In this document: positions 45,778-53,645 of the stretch, piece after piece | Layout of the letters: every line of letters starts with the position of its first letter | How positions within the stretch are numbered: position 1 is the stretch's first letter | NCBI GenBank assembly: GCA_004551905.1 | Contig: SFPL01000025.1 | Location: forward strand, 8,514 to 72,513 | Length of the DNA: 64,000 bases | From: Lentisphaeraceae bacterium | Lineage (GTDB): Bacteria > Verrucomicrobiota > Kiritimatiellia > RFP12 > UBA1067 | Direction of reading: 5' to 3' | Notes under the pieces: model-generated | The model's database searches: none | What the model saw: only the letters and a program-made list of their open reading frames with translations | Told to the model about the DNA's origin: nothing | Position numbers and translations under genes: made by a program

Positions 45778-47535
45778 ATGACTTTCGCAGGATGCATTCT
45801 TCTGGCGGTGATCGAGCTTACCGTGGTCGCGGGCGGCGAATTGCGGACGCGCGCGTTCTTCGACGCCAACAACGTGAAGGTGGGCGACCCGCTCGTCCTC
45901 ACCGTCGACTTCATCGGCGACGCAGATTTCCGCAGCCTCCATCCGCCGGCGCTCGCGAGATCGGTCTCCTCGCGCGACTGGAAGGTGGACGACGCCAGCG
46001 CCAAGACCGACACCTACCGCGACGCGCGGCGGCTCACCTACCGGGTGCGGCCGATGCGCGAGGGCGTGCTCTGGTTCCCTGGACTCGAGTTCTCCTATCG
46101 CGGAACGGACGGCTCCGAGCGGCTGGTGCGCTCGAACGAGATCCCCGTCCACGCGAAGCGCGGCGCCGAGGTGGTGGTGGCGGGAATGGGCGAGGACCTC
46201 AATGAAATGCCGCGGCCGGCGGAGCTGGTGACCGAGCTCGGCTCGAAGCCGTGGGGAACTGATGCCGCGGCAGTTGGCGAGGACGCCCTCTTCGCCTGGC
46301 GCAGGGCGTGCGCAAAACCGACTGCGGACGCCTTCAAGGAGTTCGACTTCCCCGAGGCGCGTCTCAACGAGGCGCGCTGCGCCATCCTCGTCGGCGAATG
46401 GTCGCGTGCGCTTTCCGTGCTGCGCTCGCTTGAGTGGCGCATTGGCCAGACGCAGGAGGTGGAGCGGAATATCGTCGCTGCGCTCGCGGTCAAGTACGAG
46501 AACCCGGCCGTGGAGCTGCCGGTCTGGCGCCAGGTGCTGCGTCCGCTCCTCAGGCATGCCTGGACAGGACGCCTCGCCGTCGTCGCCGGTGTGCTAGCCG
46601 CGCTCGCGTTCGCCTTCTGGCTTTTCGGGCGCATCGTTCGCGCGCTTGCCTGCCTCACGCTCCTTGCCGCGCTGCTCGTCCCGGAGCAGTCCCGCGCCGA
46701 GGACGTCTTCGACCACATGGAGCGGCAGGTCCGCGAGATGGAGGAGCAGATGCGACGGATGGGCGCGGGCTTCGGCTCGCTGGGTTTCTTCGAGAAGGAG
46801 GAAGTGGAGCCGGTGCGGGTCAATGCCTCGGTCTCGGCCAGCAAGGCCCGTCCGACGGTCGGCGAGTCGTTCGAGTTCGTCGTCTCGCTGGACGCGCCCG
46901 CCACGGTGACGCTCTCGAACGTGCGCGTCTCGCCGTCGGAGACGTTCGGGATCAAGGTGACCGGCAAGGTGCGCGTGCTCACGGACGCCAAGAGCACCAA
47001 TCCCTCCAACGTCGTCAAGCGCCTGGCGATACCGGTGAGGTACGACGTTCCCTTCCGCGGACGCGTCTCTTTCGGCGTGGACGGCATGGCTGCAGGGCGC
47101 GTTGCGCGCGGCGGGCGCTTCTCGATGTCGTTCTCGCGCTCGTTCCACGCCGACGCGCCGGCGATTGCGCTGGAGATCGCGCCGCCGCCGTCGGCCGGGC
47201 GGCCCGACGGCTACGCTGGCGTCGTCTCGGAGGGCCTGCGCATCCACGAGCTCTGCGACATCCTGACGGTGGAGACGAACGACGTCGTCTGCATCACCTA
47301 CCGGATGTACCCGACGAACGGCTATGTGCCGCGGTCGTACATGCCGCCAGGCTCGGCGTTCGAGATGTCGCGCAACGAGAACGGCAGCACAATCGAATAC
47401 CGCCGGTTCTTCGTGGCGGACGGCGCGCCGAAGACGCCGCTGGTCAAGGTGGTCTATTTCGACCCGCGCACGCAGTCCTACAAGACCGCCGCCACCGGCG
47501 GCACGGCACTCAAGTACATGCCCCCGTCCCCTTAG
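45778..47535 (+). CDS. BatD-like protein with internal signal-peptide-like segment
   Basis: A 585-residue protein. Residues 1-19 form a signal peptide. A first beta-sandwich (TRAFFDANNVKVGDPLVLTVDF) resembles BatD, followed by a helical region (about 170-250). Two hydrophobic segments come next, about 264-281 and 286-304, the second ending SRAEDVF like a signal-peptide cleavage site. After a short coiled stretch (HMERQVREMEEQMRRMG) a second BatD-like half starts (VRVNASVSASKARPTVGESFEFVVSLD). It reads as two exported proteins joined in one frame. It follows the TonB-like gene by 15 bases. Bat proteins are linked to envelope complexes; the exact role is unknown. Confidence 0.72.
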   Translation: MTFAGCILLAVIELTVVAGGELRTRAFFDANNVKVGDPLVLTVDFIGDADFRSLHPPALARSVSSRDWKVDDASAKTDTYRDARRLTYRVRPMREGVLWFPGLEFSYRGTDGSERLVRSNEIPVHAKRGAEVVVAGMGEDLNEMPRPAELVTELGSKPWGTDAAAVGEDALFAWRRACAKPTADAFKEFDFPEARLNEARCAILVGEWSRALSVLRSLEWRIGQTQEVERNIVAALAVKYENPAVELPVWRQVLRPLLRHAWTGRLAVVAGVLAALAFAFWLFGRIVRALACLTLLAALLVPEQSRAEDVFDHMERQVREMEEQMRRMGAGFGSLGFFEKEEVEPVRVNASVSASKARPTVGESFEFVVSLDAPATVTLSNVRVSPSETFGIKVTGKVRVLTDAKSTNPSNVVKRLAIPVRYDVPFRGRVSFGVDGMAAGRVARGGRFSMSFSRSFHADAPAIALEIAPPPSAGRPDGYAGVVSEGLRIHELCDILTVETNDVVCITYRMYPTNGYVPRSYMPPGSAFEMSRNENGSTIEYRRFFVADGAPKTPLVKVVYFDPRTQSYKTAATGGTALKYMPPSP

Positions 47536-47547
47536 TCGCGAATCACC

Positions 47548-47569
47548 CGCCGTCGCCCAGGCTACGGCG
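47548..47569. repeat. Short palindrome in intergenic region
   Basis: CGCCGT-C-GC, loop CCAG, GC-T-ACGGCG: a near-perfect hairpin 13 bases after the BatD-like stop. The sequence resembles small dispersed CGTCGCC/GGCTACGGCG palindromes that I recall from environmental bacteria. It could also act as a transcription end. Confidence 0.45.
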
Positions 47570-47622
47570 AGCAGGCCGAGCGGATTTTCGGGCGGGTTCT
47601 GGAACAAAGAGAGTCGAGAATA

Positions 47623-47631
47623 TGCTATACT
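47623..47631 (+). promoter_or_regulatory. Extended -10 promoter of the SDR operon
   Basis: TGCTATACT, a TGn-extended -10 with TATACT at 47626-47631, about 60 bases before the SDR start, whose ribosome site is AAAGGAG. Confidence 0.6.
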
Positions 47632-47695
47632 ATGCACATTGGCAATGCCGATTCGGCATCAAACCAAGTTACAGTGACAAAACAAAGGAGCAGAC

Positions 47696-48574
47696 ATGAA
47701 CAAACTGGCAACAAGTCTTTCGGTGGCGCTGTGCGCGGGCGCGCTTTTCGGGGCCACCGACGAAATCGGGATGGCGGTCGCGCGGACTTTCGCCGGCAAG
47801 ACGGCGGTCATAACCGGCGCAGCGAGCGGAATGGGGCTCTGCACCTCCAGGACGCTCGCGGCTGCGGGCGCGACCGTGTTCATGTGCGACATCAACGGCG
47901 ACGGCGTCAGGAAGGCCGCAGACGAGATCAATGCACAGGGCAAGGGCAGGGCGTATGCGGTCGAAGCGGACGTAAGGAAATTTGAGGACGCCGAGCGTTC
48001 GGCGGCGCTGGCGGTCGAAAAGACGGGGAAGATCGATCTGCTCATCAACTACGCCGGTGGCAACGAGGCGCGGTGCTGCTCGAGCTACAAGCCCATCTAC
48101 GAGCAGCCGCAGGAGGTCATCGACTGGGGCCTCGACACAAACCTGAAGGGGGCGGTCTACTTCTCCCGCGCGTGCATGCCGTACATGGTCAAGGCCAAGA
48201 GCGGCGTCATCGTCACGCTCGGCTCCGTGACGGGCTTCGAGTGCGACGGAAACAGCACCTACGGCATCACCAAGGCAGGTCTCGACCGTCTCGCCCTGAC
48301 TCTTGCCAAGGCTGGCGCACCGTATGGCATCCGCGCGTTCTGCGTCGCGCCCGGCCCGGTGCTGACGCGTCCGGCGATGGCGAAGATGAAGACGGCGCTC
48401 GGCTTTGCCTCGGAGCCGCAGGAAGTCGTGGACTACATCCTCTTCATGGCGTCGCCGAAGGGCCGCTCCATCACCGGCACCACCCACGTCATTGACGCCG
48501 GGCGTCTCGTTCTGTCGCGCAGCAGCACCGCCGACGCCCTGCAGGACGGCTCGGGAAGGAACTACAGGAAATGA
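47696..48574 (+). CDS. Predicted exported short-chain dehydrogenase/reductase
   Basis: A 292-residue protein. Residues 1-20 (MNKLATSLSVALCAGALFGA) look like a Sec signal peptide, which is rare for this cytosolic family. The Rossmann motif TGAASGMG and the catalytic S177, Y189 and K193 (LGSVTG, STYGITK) are intact. The substrate is unknown. It is first of three overlapping genes; its stop overlaps the next ATG by four bases. NAD(P) would have to be bound before export if it truly acts in the periplasm. Confidence 0.85.
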   Translation: MNKLATSLSVALCAGALFGATDEIGMAVARTFAGKTAVITGAASGMGLCTSRTLAAAGATVFMCDINGDGVRKAADEINAQGKGRAYAVEADVRKFEDAERSAALAVEKTGKIDLLINYAGGNEARCCSSYKPIYEQPQEVIDWGLDTNLKGAVYFSRACMPYMVKAKSGVIVTLGSVTGFECDGNSTYGITKAGLDRLALTLAKAGAPYGIRAFCVAPGPVLTRPAMAKMKTALGFASEPQEVVDYILFMASPKGRSITGTTHVIDAGRLVLSRSSTADALQDGSGRNYRK

Positions 48575-49611
48575 GCGCCGCTCTCGCGGTCTGTGCTTTG
48601 CTTGCGGCGGTCCCGTCGCCTTCCGAGATGCGCGGGCCGTTTCCGATCATGTCCACGCCCTACCACGAGGACGGGGCGGTGGACTACGCCGCCCTCGCCC
48701 GCGAGGCGCAATGGACTGACGACTGTGGATGCCCTGGCGTCATCTGGTGCCAGTCCAACGACGCCGTCGACCTCCTGACTGCCGAGGAGAAGTTCAGGGG
48801 GTTCGAGGCGTGCGCTAAGGCGGTTGAGGGGCGCAAGATCGTCCTCGCCCTCGGCGCCAACGGAACGAACGCGACGGAGATGCTCGAGTTAGCCGCTGAG
48901 ATAGAGCGCGTCGCCGAAAGGCATCCGGCCGCGAAGATAGCGATGATATCGCGTCCGCCGGACGACGCCCGCTCGCAGGCCGACATCGAGTCGGCGTGGG
49001 ACGCGCTTGGGCGCGTTGCGAAGCGTCCGGTCATCTTCCAGACGTATGGGACGAAGGAGACGCCGACTCCCTCCGTCGAGCTGATCGTGCGACTGGCCGA
49101 GCGCCATCCGCACGCCTTCGGATACGTGAAGGAAGAGGCGGCGGGATGGGAGGCCAACGAGCGCATGTTGAAGGAGAACGCCGCGAAACCCGTGATGAAG
49201 ACGGTGTTCGCCGGATGGGGCGGATGGCAGTGGCTCCTGCAGCTTCGCCACTGCGGCAGCGAGGGTCTCGTCACCGAACGCTGCGCCTACGCTCCGATCC
49301 TCGGCGAGATATGGCGGCGATACGAGAGGGGCGAACGCGGCCTCGCACTCACCGAGGCCTACGCTATGTACAGGCTCCTCATCGACCAGCGCAACATGCC
49401 AGGCGGCCTCAGGGGCTACTCGCTCTACCTTCTCAACAAGGAGGGGGTGTTCAGGAACATGGTCTCGCGCCAGTACGAGGAGGCGAATGTCACCGAGGGC
49501 GGGAGTTTCGGCGCGGGGCGCAGGTGGAAGCTCGACAAGGTGACGCTCAACGACCTCCAGAAGAAGGAACTAGACCTTTTGTACAACGACATGATGGAGT
49601 TCGTGAAATGA
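48571..49611 (+). CDS. DapA/NanA-family aldolase-like protein, predicted exported
   Basis: A 346-residue TIM-barrel protein with a hydrophobic N-terminus (MSAALAVCALLAAVPS) that resembles a signal peptide. The opening motif MRGPFPIMSTPYHEDGAVDY and the Schiff-base lysine K187 in FGYVKEEA fit the dihydrodipicolinate synthase/N-acetylneuraminate lyase family. Neither dapA nor nanA function can be assigned. It overlaps both neighbours (ATGA). Confidence 0.82.
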   Translation: MSAALAVCALLAAVPSPSEMRGPFPIMSTPYHEDGAVDYAALAREAQWTDDCGCPGVIWCQSNDAVDLLTAEEKFRGFEACAKAVEGRKIVLALGANGTNATEMLELAAEIERVAERHPAAKIAMISRPPDDARSQADIESAWDALGRVAKRPVIFQTYGTKETPTPSVELIVRLAERHPHAFGYVKEEAAGWEANERMLKENAAKPVMKTVFAGWGGWQWLLQLRHCGSEGLVTERCAYAPILGEIWRRYERGERGLALTEAYAMYRLLIDQRNMPGGLRGYSLYLLNKEGVFRNMVSRQYEEANVTEGGSFGAGRRWKLDKVTLNDLQKKELDLLYNDMMEFVK

Positions 49612-50777
49612 AAGACGGCGCCTTTTCCGGCCAGTCCGACAACATGGTCAAGGCCGTCCAGGCGCCGTCAAATGCAGTCACAAGAAGGTGGTTTTGCCTT
49701 GGCCTCGCCTCGGGGGCTGCCGCGTTCGGGCTCGGCTGCGTCGGAAGCAGGCGCTCGGCATGTGAGAACACGGCTGTGCGCGCGGCCGTTCGGAAGTGCG
49801 TCGAAGACGGCCTTTACGCTGGGCTTGCCTGCGCCTCCAGCCGCGGCGACATGTATCTTGAGGGCTCACTGCGGATCGGCGGGCCGAAGCTGCCGGTCAC
49901 GGACGAGTCCCTTTTCGACCTCGCCTCCGTCGGGAAGACGCAGACAGCCGCGCTTTGTGCGCTCCTGTACGCGGACGGCAGGCTCGACGTGGATGCGCCG
50001 TTTACCGAATACATTCCGGAGCATGTCCTTGCGAAGGAGAACTGCCGCATCACGGTGCGAGACCTTGCGACGCATTCCGGCGGCTTCGACAACTCCAAGC
50101 CCTACATGGTGGCGGACCCCGCCGCGATGTTCGAGGAACTCTACCGCAAGCGTCCGGTGTGGCCTCGCGGCGAGCGCTTCTGCTACGCCTGCTCGAACTT
50201 CGTGTATCTGGGGCTGATCGTAGAAAAACTTACCGGCCTCGACCTCGACGCGGCGGCGCGACAGATGCTGTGGGGCCCCCTCGGCATGTCGCGCACGACG
50301 TGGAACACGGTCGTCGGGTACCAGGATGTCGCGGAATACCCGCAGTCCACCTACGGCGGACCGAAGCGCAAGATAGGCGAACACAACGACATCTGCGCGC
50401 ATCTCGCGCCGCGCCCGATGGGCAATGGAGCAAATTTCTCAACGGCTCCCGATATGCTGAAGTTCGTGACGGACATGCTGCGCCGCGAACGGTTCCCGAA
50501 GGCGTACTACGACCTCCAGTTTGCGCCGTCTTTCGAGAAGGGAGGCTATCGCCGTAGTTTCGGGTGGGAATTGACCGCAGAGAAATCCGCATATTTCGTC
50601 TGGGCGAAGACAGGGTTTTCGTCCCATGCGATCTGCCATCCTGGATGGACAGGTTCCGTCATCGCAGTGGATCCGAATCACGACTTTGCCGGCGTCGTGC
50701 TCGGCAACAGGATAGCCAGCAAGGAGAAGACCATGGGCCCCAGGATGAAGATTCTTGACATGATGAGGACTGCCTAG
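49608..50777 (+). CDS. Serine beta-lactamase-fold hydrolase, lipoprotein
   Basis: A 389-residue protein with a twin-arginine (TRRWFCLG) plus lipobox ending at C44. The catalytic motifs are SVGK (S107, K110), the Y-x-x-x-N-F variant YACSNF, and HPGWTGS in place of KTG. The layout matches esterase/D-alanyl-peptidase-like members (class C fold), not a resistance beta-lactamase. It is last of the three-gene operon of predicted exported enzymes. Confidence 0.87.
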   Translation: MKDGAFSGQSDNMVKAVQAPSNAVTRRWFCLGLASGAAAFGLGCVGSRRSACENTAVRAAVRKCVEDGLYAGLACASSRGDMYLEGSLRIGGPKLPVTDESLFDLASVGKTQTAALCALLYADGRLDVDAPFTEYIPEHVLAKENCRITVRDLATHSGGFDNSKPYMVADPAAMFEELYRKRPVWPRGERFCYACSNFVYLGLIVEKLTGLDLDAAARQMLWGPLGMSRTTWNTVVGYQDVAEYPQSTYGGPKRKIGEHNDICAHLAPRPMGNGANFSTAPDMLKFVTDMLRRERFPKAYYDLQFAPSFEKGGYRRSFGWELTAEKSAYFVWAKTGFSSHAICHPGWTGSVIAVDPNHDFAGVVLGNRIASKEKTMGPRMKILDMMRTA

Positions 50778-51007
50778 ATTGCGGCAGTCGCGTGTGCGGC
50801 ACTGGCGTGCCGCGCCGCTTTTGCGGCTTCGCCGCAGTGCCTGGTGCCTGGTGCAATGGATCCAGCGAAGTGAAAGCACCTCTGCCCTCCACTGATGGTG
50901 GAATCTGGTCGCGGGTGATTCAATATGATGTGCCGCCGGTTCCGTATTTCGGCTCTGGCCACCACAATGGGTTGTGGAGGAGTTTTCAAAAAAAACACAA
51001 TCCCCCC
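50778..51007. other. Intergenic region with inverted repeats
   Basis: No convincing gene. A nested hairpin spans 50798-50841 (GGCACTG/CAGTGCC outside, CCGC-TTTT-GCGG inside), and a second, perfect 6-bp hairpin CCACAA-TGGG-TTGTGG lies at 50962-50977, followed by AGGAGTTTT. One or both may end the upstream operon transcript. A 95-codon frame crosses the region but has no ribosome site or familiar protein content. Confidence 0.4.
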
Positions 51008-51036
51008 TTGTCAAACTCACGGAAACTTGGTATATT
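51008..51036 (+). promoter_or_regulatory. Sigma-70 promoter of the HU gene
   Basis: TTGTCA (51008-51013), a 17-base spacer and TATATT (51031-51036) preceded by TTGG. The leader is about 58 bases and ends with AAAGGATCC before the ATG. Confidence 0.8.
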
Positions 51037-51100
51037 ACTCACATCCACGGCGGAAAGGGTTTTTCGCGTGGTTCACTAGTGAAACAAAAAGGATCCAAAC

Positions 51101-51394
51101 ATGGCTAAGAAAGTTCCTGCCACCAAGTCCGAGATCATGGCCGCCATCGCTGACGCCGCCGGCATCAGCAAGAAGCAGGCCGTGGCCGCCTACGAGAAGT
51201 TCCTCGCGATCGCCTACGAGGGCGCGAAGGGCGCAAAGGGCATCGTCCTTCCGGGTCTCGGCAAGCTGATCAAGATCAACCGCAAGTCGCGCATGGGCCG
51301 CAATCCCGCGACCGGCGAGCAGATCAAGATCGCCGCGAAGAAGGTCGTGAAGTTCCGCGTTGCCAAGGCGGCGAAGGACGCGGTCCTCGCCTAA
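51101..51394 (+). CDS. HU/IHF-family DNA-binding protein
   Basis: A 97-residue nucleoid protein. The KSEIMAAIADAAGISKKQAVAAYEKF dimerisation helices are followed by a beta-arm with the RNPATGE motif (GRNPATGEQIKIAAK) and the terminal VVKFRVAKAAKDAV helix. HU and IHF cannot be told apart by eye; Lys richness favours HU. Monocistronic, with its own promoter and terminator. Confidence 0.95.
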   Translation: MAKKVPATKSEIMAAIADAAGISKKQAVAAYEKFLAIAYEGAKGAKGIVLPGLGKLIKINRKSRMGRNPATGEQIKIAAKKVVKFRVAKAAKDAVLA

Positions 51395-51429
51395 CGGCAC
51401 GATGGCGACTTGATTTCGAAGTTGCCGCA

Positions 51430-51466
51430 GACGGGCGCGGGCCGAAAGCTCGCGCCTGTCTTATTG
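51430..51466 (+). terminator. Intrinsic terminator of the HU gene
   Basis: A 13-bp stem with two G-U pairs (51430-51442 with 51448-51460) and a CGAAA loop, followed by TTATTGATTT. This is the best terminator-like structure in the window. Confidence 0.8.
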
Positions 51467-51515
51467 ATTTCACCGGTCGTTTCCAAGGGCGGCTATTCTC
51501 ACAGAGGGAAACAAA

Positions 51516-53627
51516 ATGAAGAATCTTAAACTGGCAATGGTGGCTCTTATCGCGGCAACAGCCGCGGCGGAGGAGGCAGCGCCCGCGCTTTCGGTGGAGA
51601 CGCTGTCGCCAACGACCGTGCATGTGAAGGATGTCAGGTCGCAGGGGAGCCTCCTCAACCGCTACGGCATGATTGAGGACATGAAGGCACCCGCCGTCGC
51701 CGCGCCCGTCGGCGGCAAGGTTGATTGCGCTTTCGGAGTGGTCGAGGCGAAGCGCGAGGGGAAGGGATGGACGATACGCTTCCCGCTCGAGAAAGTCGAG
51801 CGCGTCTACGGCCTTGGCGACGCAAGCCGCAAGGGCATCCAGCGCCGGCCGGGACGATATGAGATGTATGTGAAGAACATCGCCAGCTACATTCCGATTC
51901 CAATGGTCATCACTTCGAAGGGCCGCGGGTTCCTGCTGAACACCACTTGGCCGAGCGTGGTCGACGTGGGCAAGGCCGACCCCGACGCTATCGTCTGTAC
52001 CGTCGACGGCGGCGACATCGACTTCTATGTCTTCACCGGACGGGACTACCGCGAGCTGCTTGACGCCTACACCCGTCTCACCGGCCGTCCAGCGCTGCTG
52101 CCCGCCTTCGCCTTCGGCTTCTCCTATGTCTGCAACCAGTGGATTGACGCGTTCAACCTCCTTCGCGAGGCGCGCGATTTCCGCGACCGCGAGTTGCCCT
52201 GCGACGTAATCGGCCTCGAGCCGGGGTGGATGGAGACCTTCTACGATTTTTCGACCCGCAAGCGCTGGGACCCCGGCAGGTTCTACATGCCGTATTGGAT
52301 GAAATCAGACGCGCGGTACTTCTTCTCCCGCGGCCTTGAGCGGATGGGCTTCAAGCTTTCGCTCTGGCTCTGCTGCAACTACGACCTCACCCGCTACGAG
52401 GAGGAGCTCCTGGAGGGCAAGTGGAAGGGCGCCATGGAGCGTGACGCGAAGCCGCAGGAGATCGACGAGACTTTCGTCGACGAGCATGTTGTCAAGCCCA
52501 ATGCCATCAGGGACCCGCGCTACAACATCGAGTGCGGGCGCGCGCGGGCGCTCGGTCCGGAGGGGACGCGCCCATGGTTCGAGCATCTCAAGTACTTCTG
52601 CGACACGGGGGCGAAGTGCTTCAAGCTCGATGCGTCCAGTCAGGTGGACCCGTCCTCGCGCAAGTGGGCAAACGGCCGCTCCGACGCGGAAAACCACAAC
52701 GCCTATCCCGTCATCTACGCCAAGCAGATGAGCGAAGGCTACGAGACCTACACGAAGAGCCGCGCGATGGTGTACACCTCCTGCGGATTTACCGGCATCC
52801 AGCGCTATGTCGCCACCTGGGCCGGCGACACCGGCGGCGGGGTGGGCACGCTCGTTTCCTGTCTCAACCTCGCGGCGAGCGGACACTCGAACCAGAGCTG
52901 CGACATGTCCATCTTCGACGCGGACAGCAAGCCAGATCCGGCCGCCATCCACTACGGCTTCCTCTCGCCCTGGAGCCAGCAGAACAACTGGGACTACCAC
53001 CAGCAGCCGTGGTACCAGGAGAACGAGGGCTTCGAAAGCTTCCGGGCGATGGACGGCCTGCGCTACCGGCTCTTCCCGTATCTCTACACGGCCGCGGCCG
53101 AGGCGCACCGCACCGGCTGGCCGATGATGCGTCCGCTCGCGTTCGTGCATCCCGACCGCGAGGACTACGCCGACGTTGTCACCACGTACTACCTTGGTGA
53201 CGACCTCGTGGTGACGGCGTTCGCCGACGAGGAGATCGTTCCTCCGGGAGAGTGGTACGACTTCTTCGACGGTGTCAAGGTGGTCGGGCCGGCGCGGCGG
53301 AAGGTCGTCCCGTCGCTCCGCCGCGGCGGCGGACTGCTGGTGCGCGCCGGCGCGGTGGTTCCGATGTGGCCGCTGAAGCAGCACCTTGACCGCGGCTGGA
53401 ACGAGACGGTCGAGCTCCACGTCTGGCCCGGCGACGGTGAGGCGACGCTCTACGAGGACGACGGAGACTCGCTCGCCTATCGCGACGGTGCCTACGCGCT
53501 CACGCGCATCGTCAACCGCGGAGGCAAGCTGGAGATCGGGCAGCGCCAGGGCTCCTTCGCAGGCATGCCCGCCGCGCAGCCGAAGTTCGTCATCGTCAAC
53601 GAATCAGTCCCTCGTAGACACAGATAA
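51516..53627 (+). CDS. GH31 alpha-glucosidase/alpha-xylosidase-like enzyme, secreted
   Basis: A 703-residue protein with a Sec signal peptide (MKNLKLAMVALIAATAAA). The GH31 nucleophile is D372 in CFKLDASSQ, and the acid/base is D438 in WAGDTGGG. An N-terminal beta-sandwich (VYGLGDASRKG) and C-terminal beta domains (GGGLLVRAGAVVPMW) fit the family. Substrate specificity within GH31 (glucose, xylose, sulfoquinovose) cannot be read from sequence by eye. The GH106 gene follows after 18 bases with an AAAGGAGG site. Confidence 0.93.
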   Translation: MKNLKLAMVALIAATAAAEEAAPALSVETLSPTTVHVKDVRSQGSLLNRYGMIEDMKAPAVAAPVGGKVDCAFGVVEAKREGKGWTIRFPLEKVERVYGLGDASRKGIQRRPGRYEMYVKNIASYIPIPMVITSKGRGFLLNTTWPSVVDVGKADPDAIVCTVDGGDIDFYVFTGRDYRELLDAYTRLTGRPALLPAFAFGFSYVCNQWIDAFNLLREARDFRDRELPCDVIGLEPGWMETFYDFSTRKRWDPGRFYMPYWMKSDARYFFSRGLERMGFKLSLWLCCNYDLTRYEEELLEGKWKGAMERDAKPQEIDETFVDEHVVKPNAIRDPRYNIECGRARALGPEGTRPWFEHLKYFCDTGAKCFKLDASSQVDPSSRKWANGRSDAENHNAYPVIYAKQMSEGYETYTKSRAMVYTSCGFTGIQRYVATWAGDTGGGVGTLVSCLNLAASGHSNQSCDMSIFDADSKPDPAAIHYGFLSPWSQQNNWDYHQQPWYQENEGFESFRAMDGLRYRLFPYLYTAAAEAHRTGWPMMRPLAFVHPDREDYADVVTTYYLGDDLVVTAFADEEIVPPGEWYDFFDGVKVVGPARRKVVPSLRRGGGLLVRAGAVVPMWPLKQHLDRGWNETVELHVWPGDGEATLYEDDGDSLAYRDGAYALTRIVNRGGKLEIGQRQGSFAGMPAAQPKFVIVNESVPRRHR

Positions 53628-53645
53628 CAAAGGAGGTAGTCCGCC

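Noticed and set aside
49608..50777. An antibiotic-resistance beta-lactamase
   Set aside because: The motif set (SVGK, YACSNF, HPGWTG) and lipoprotein signal fit general serine hydrolases/esterases, not resistance enzymes.
50792..51079. A 95-codon frame in the gap before the HU gene
   Set aside because: It runs through two hairpins and the HU promoter, lacks a ribosome site and has no recognisable protein content.
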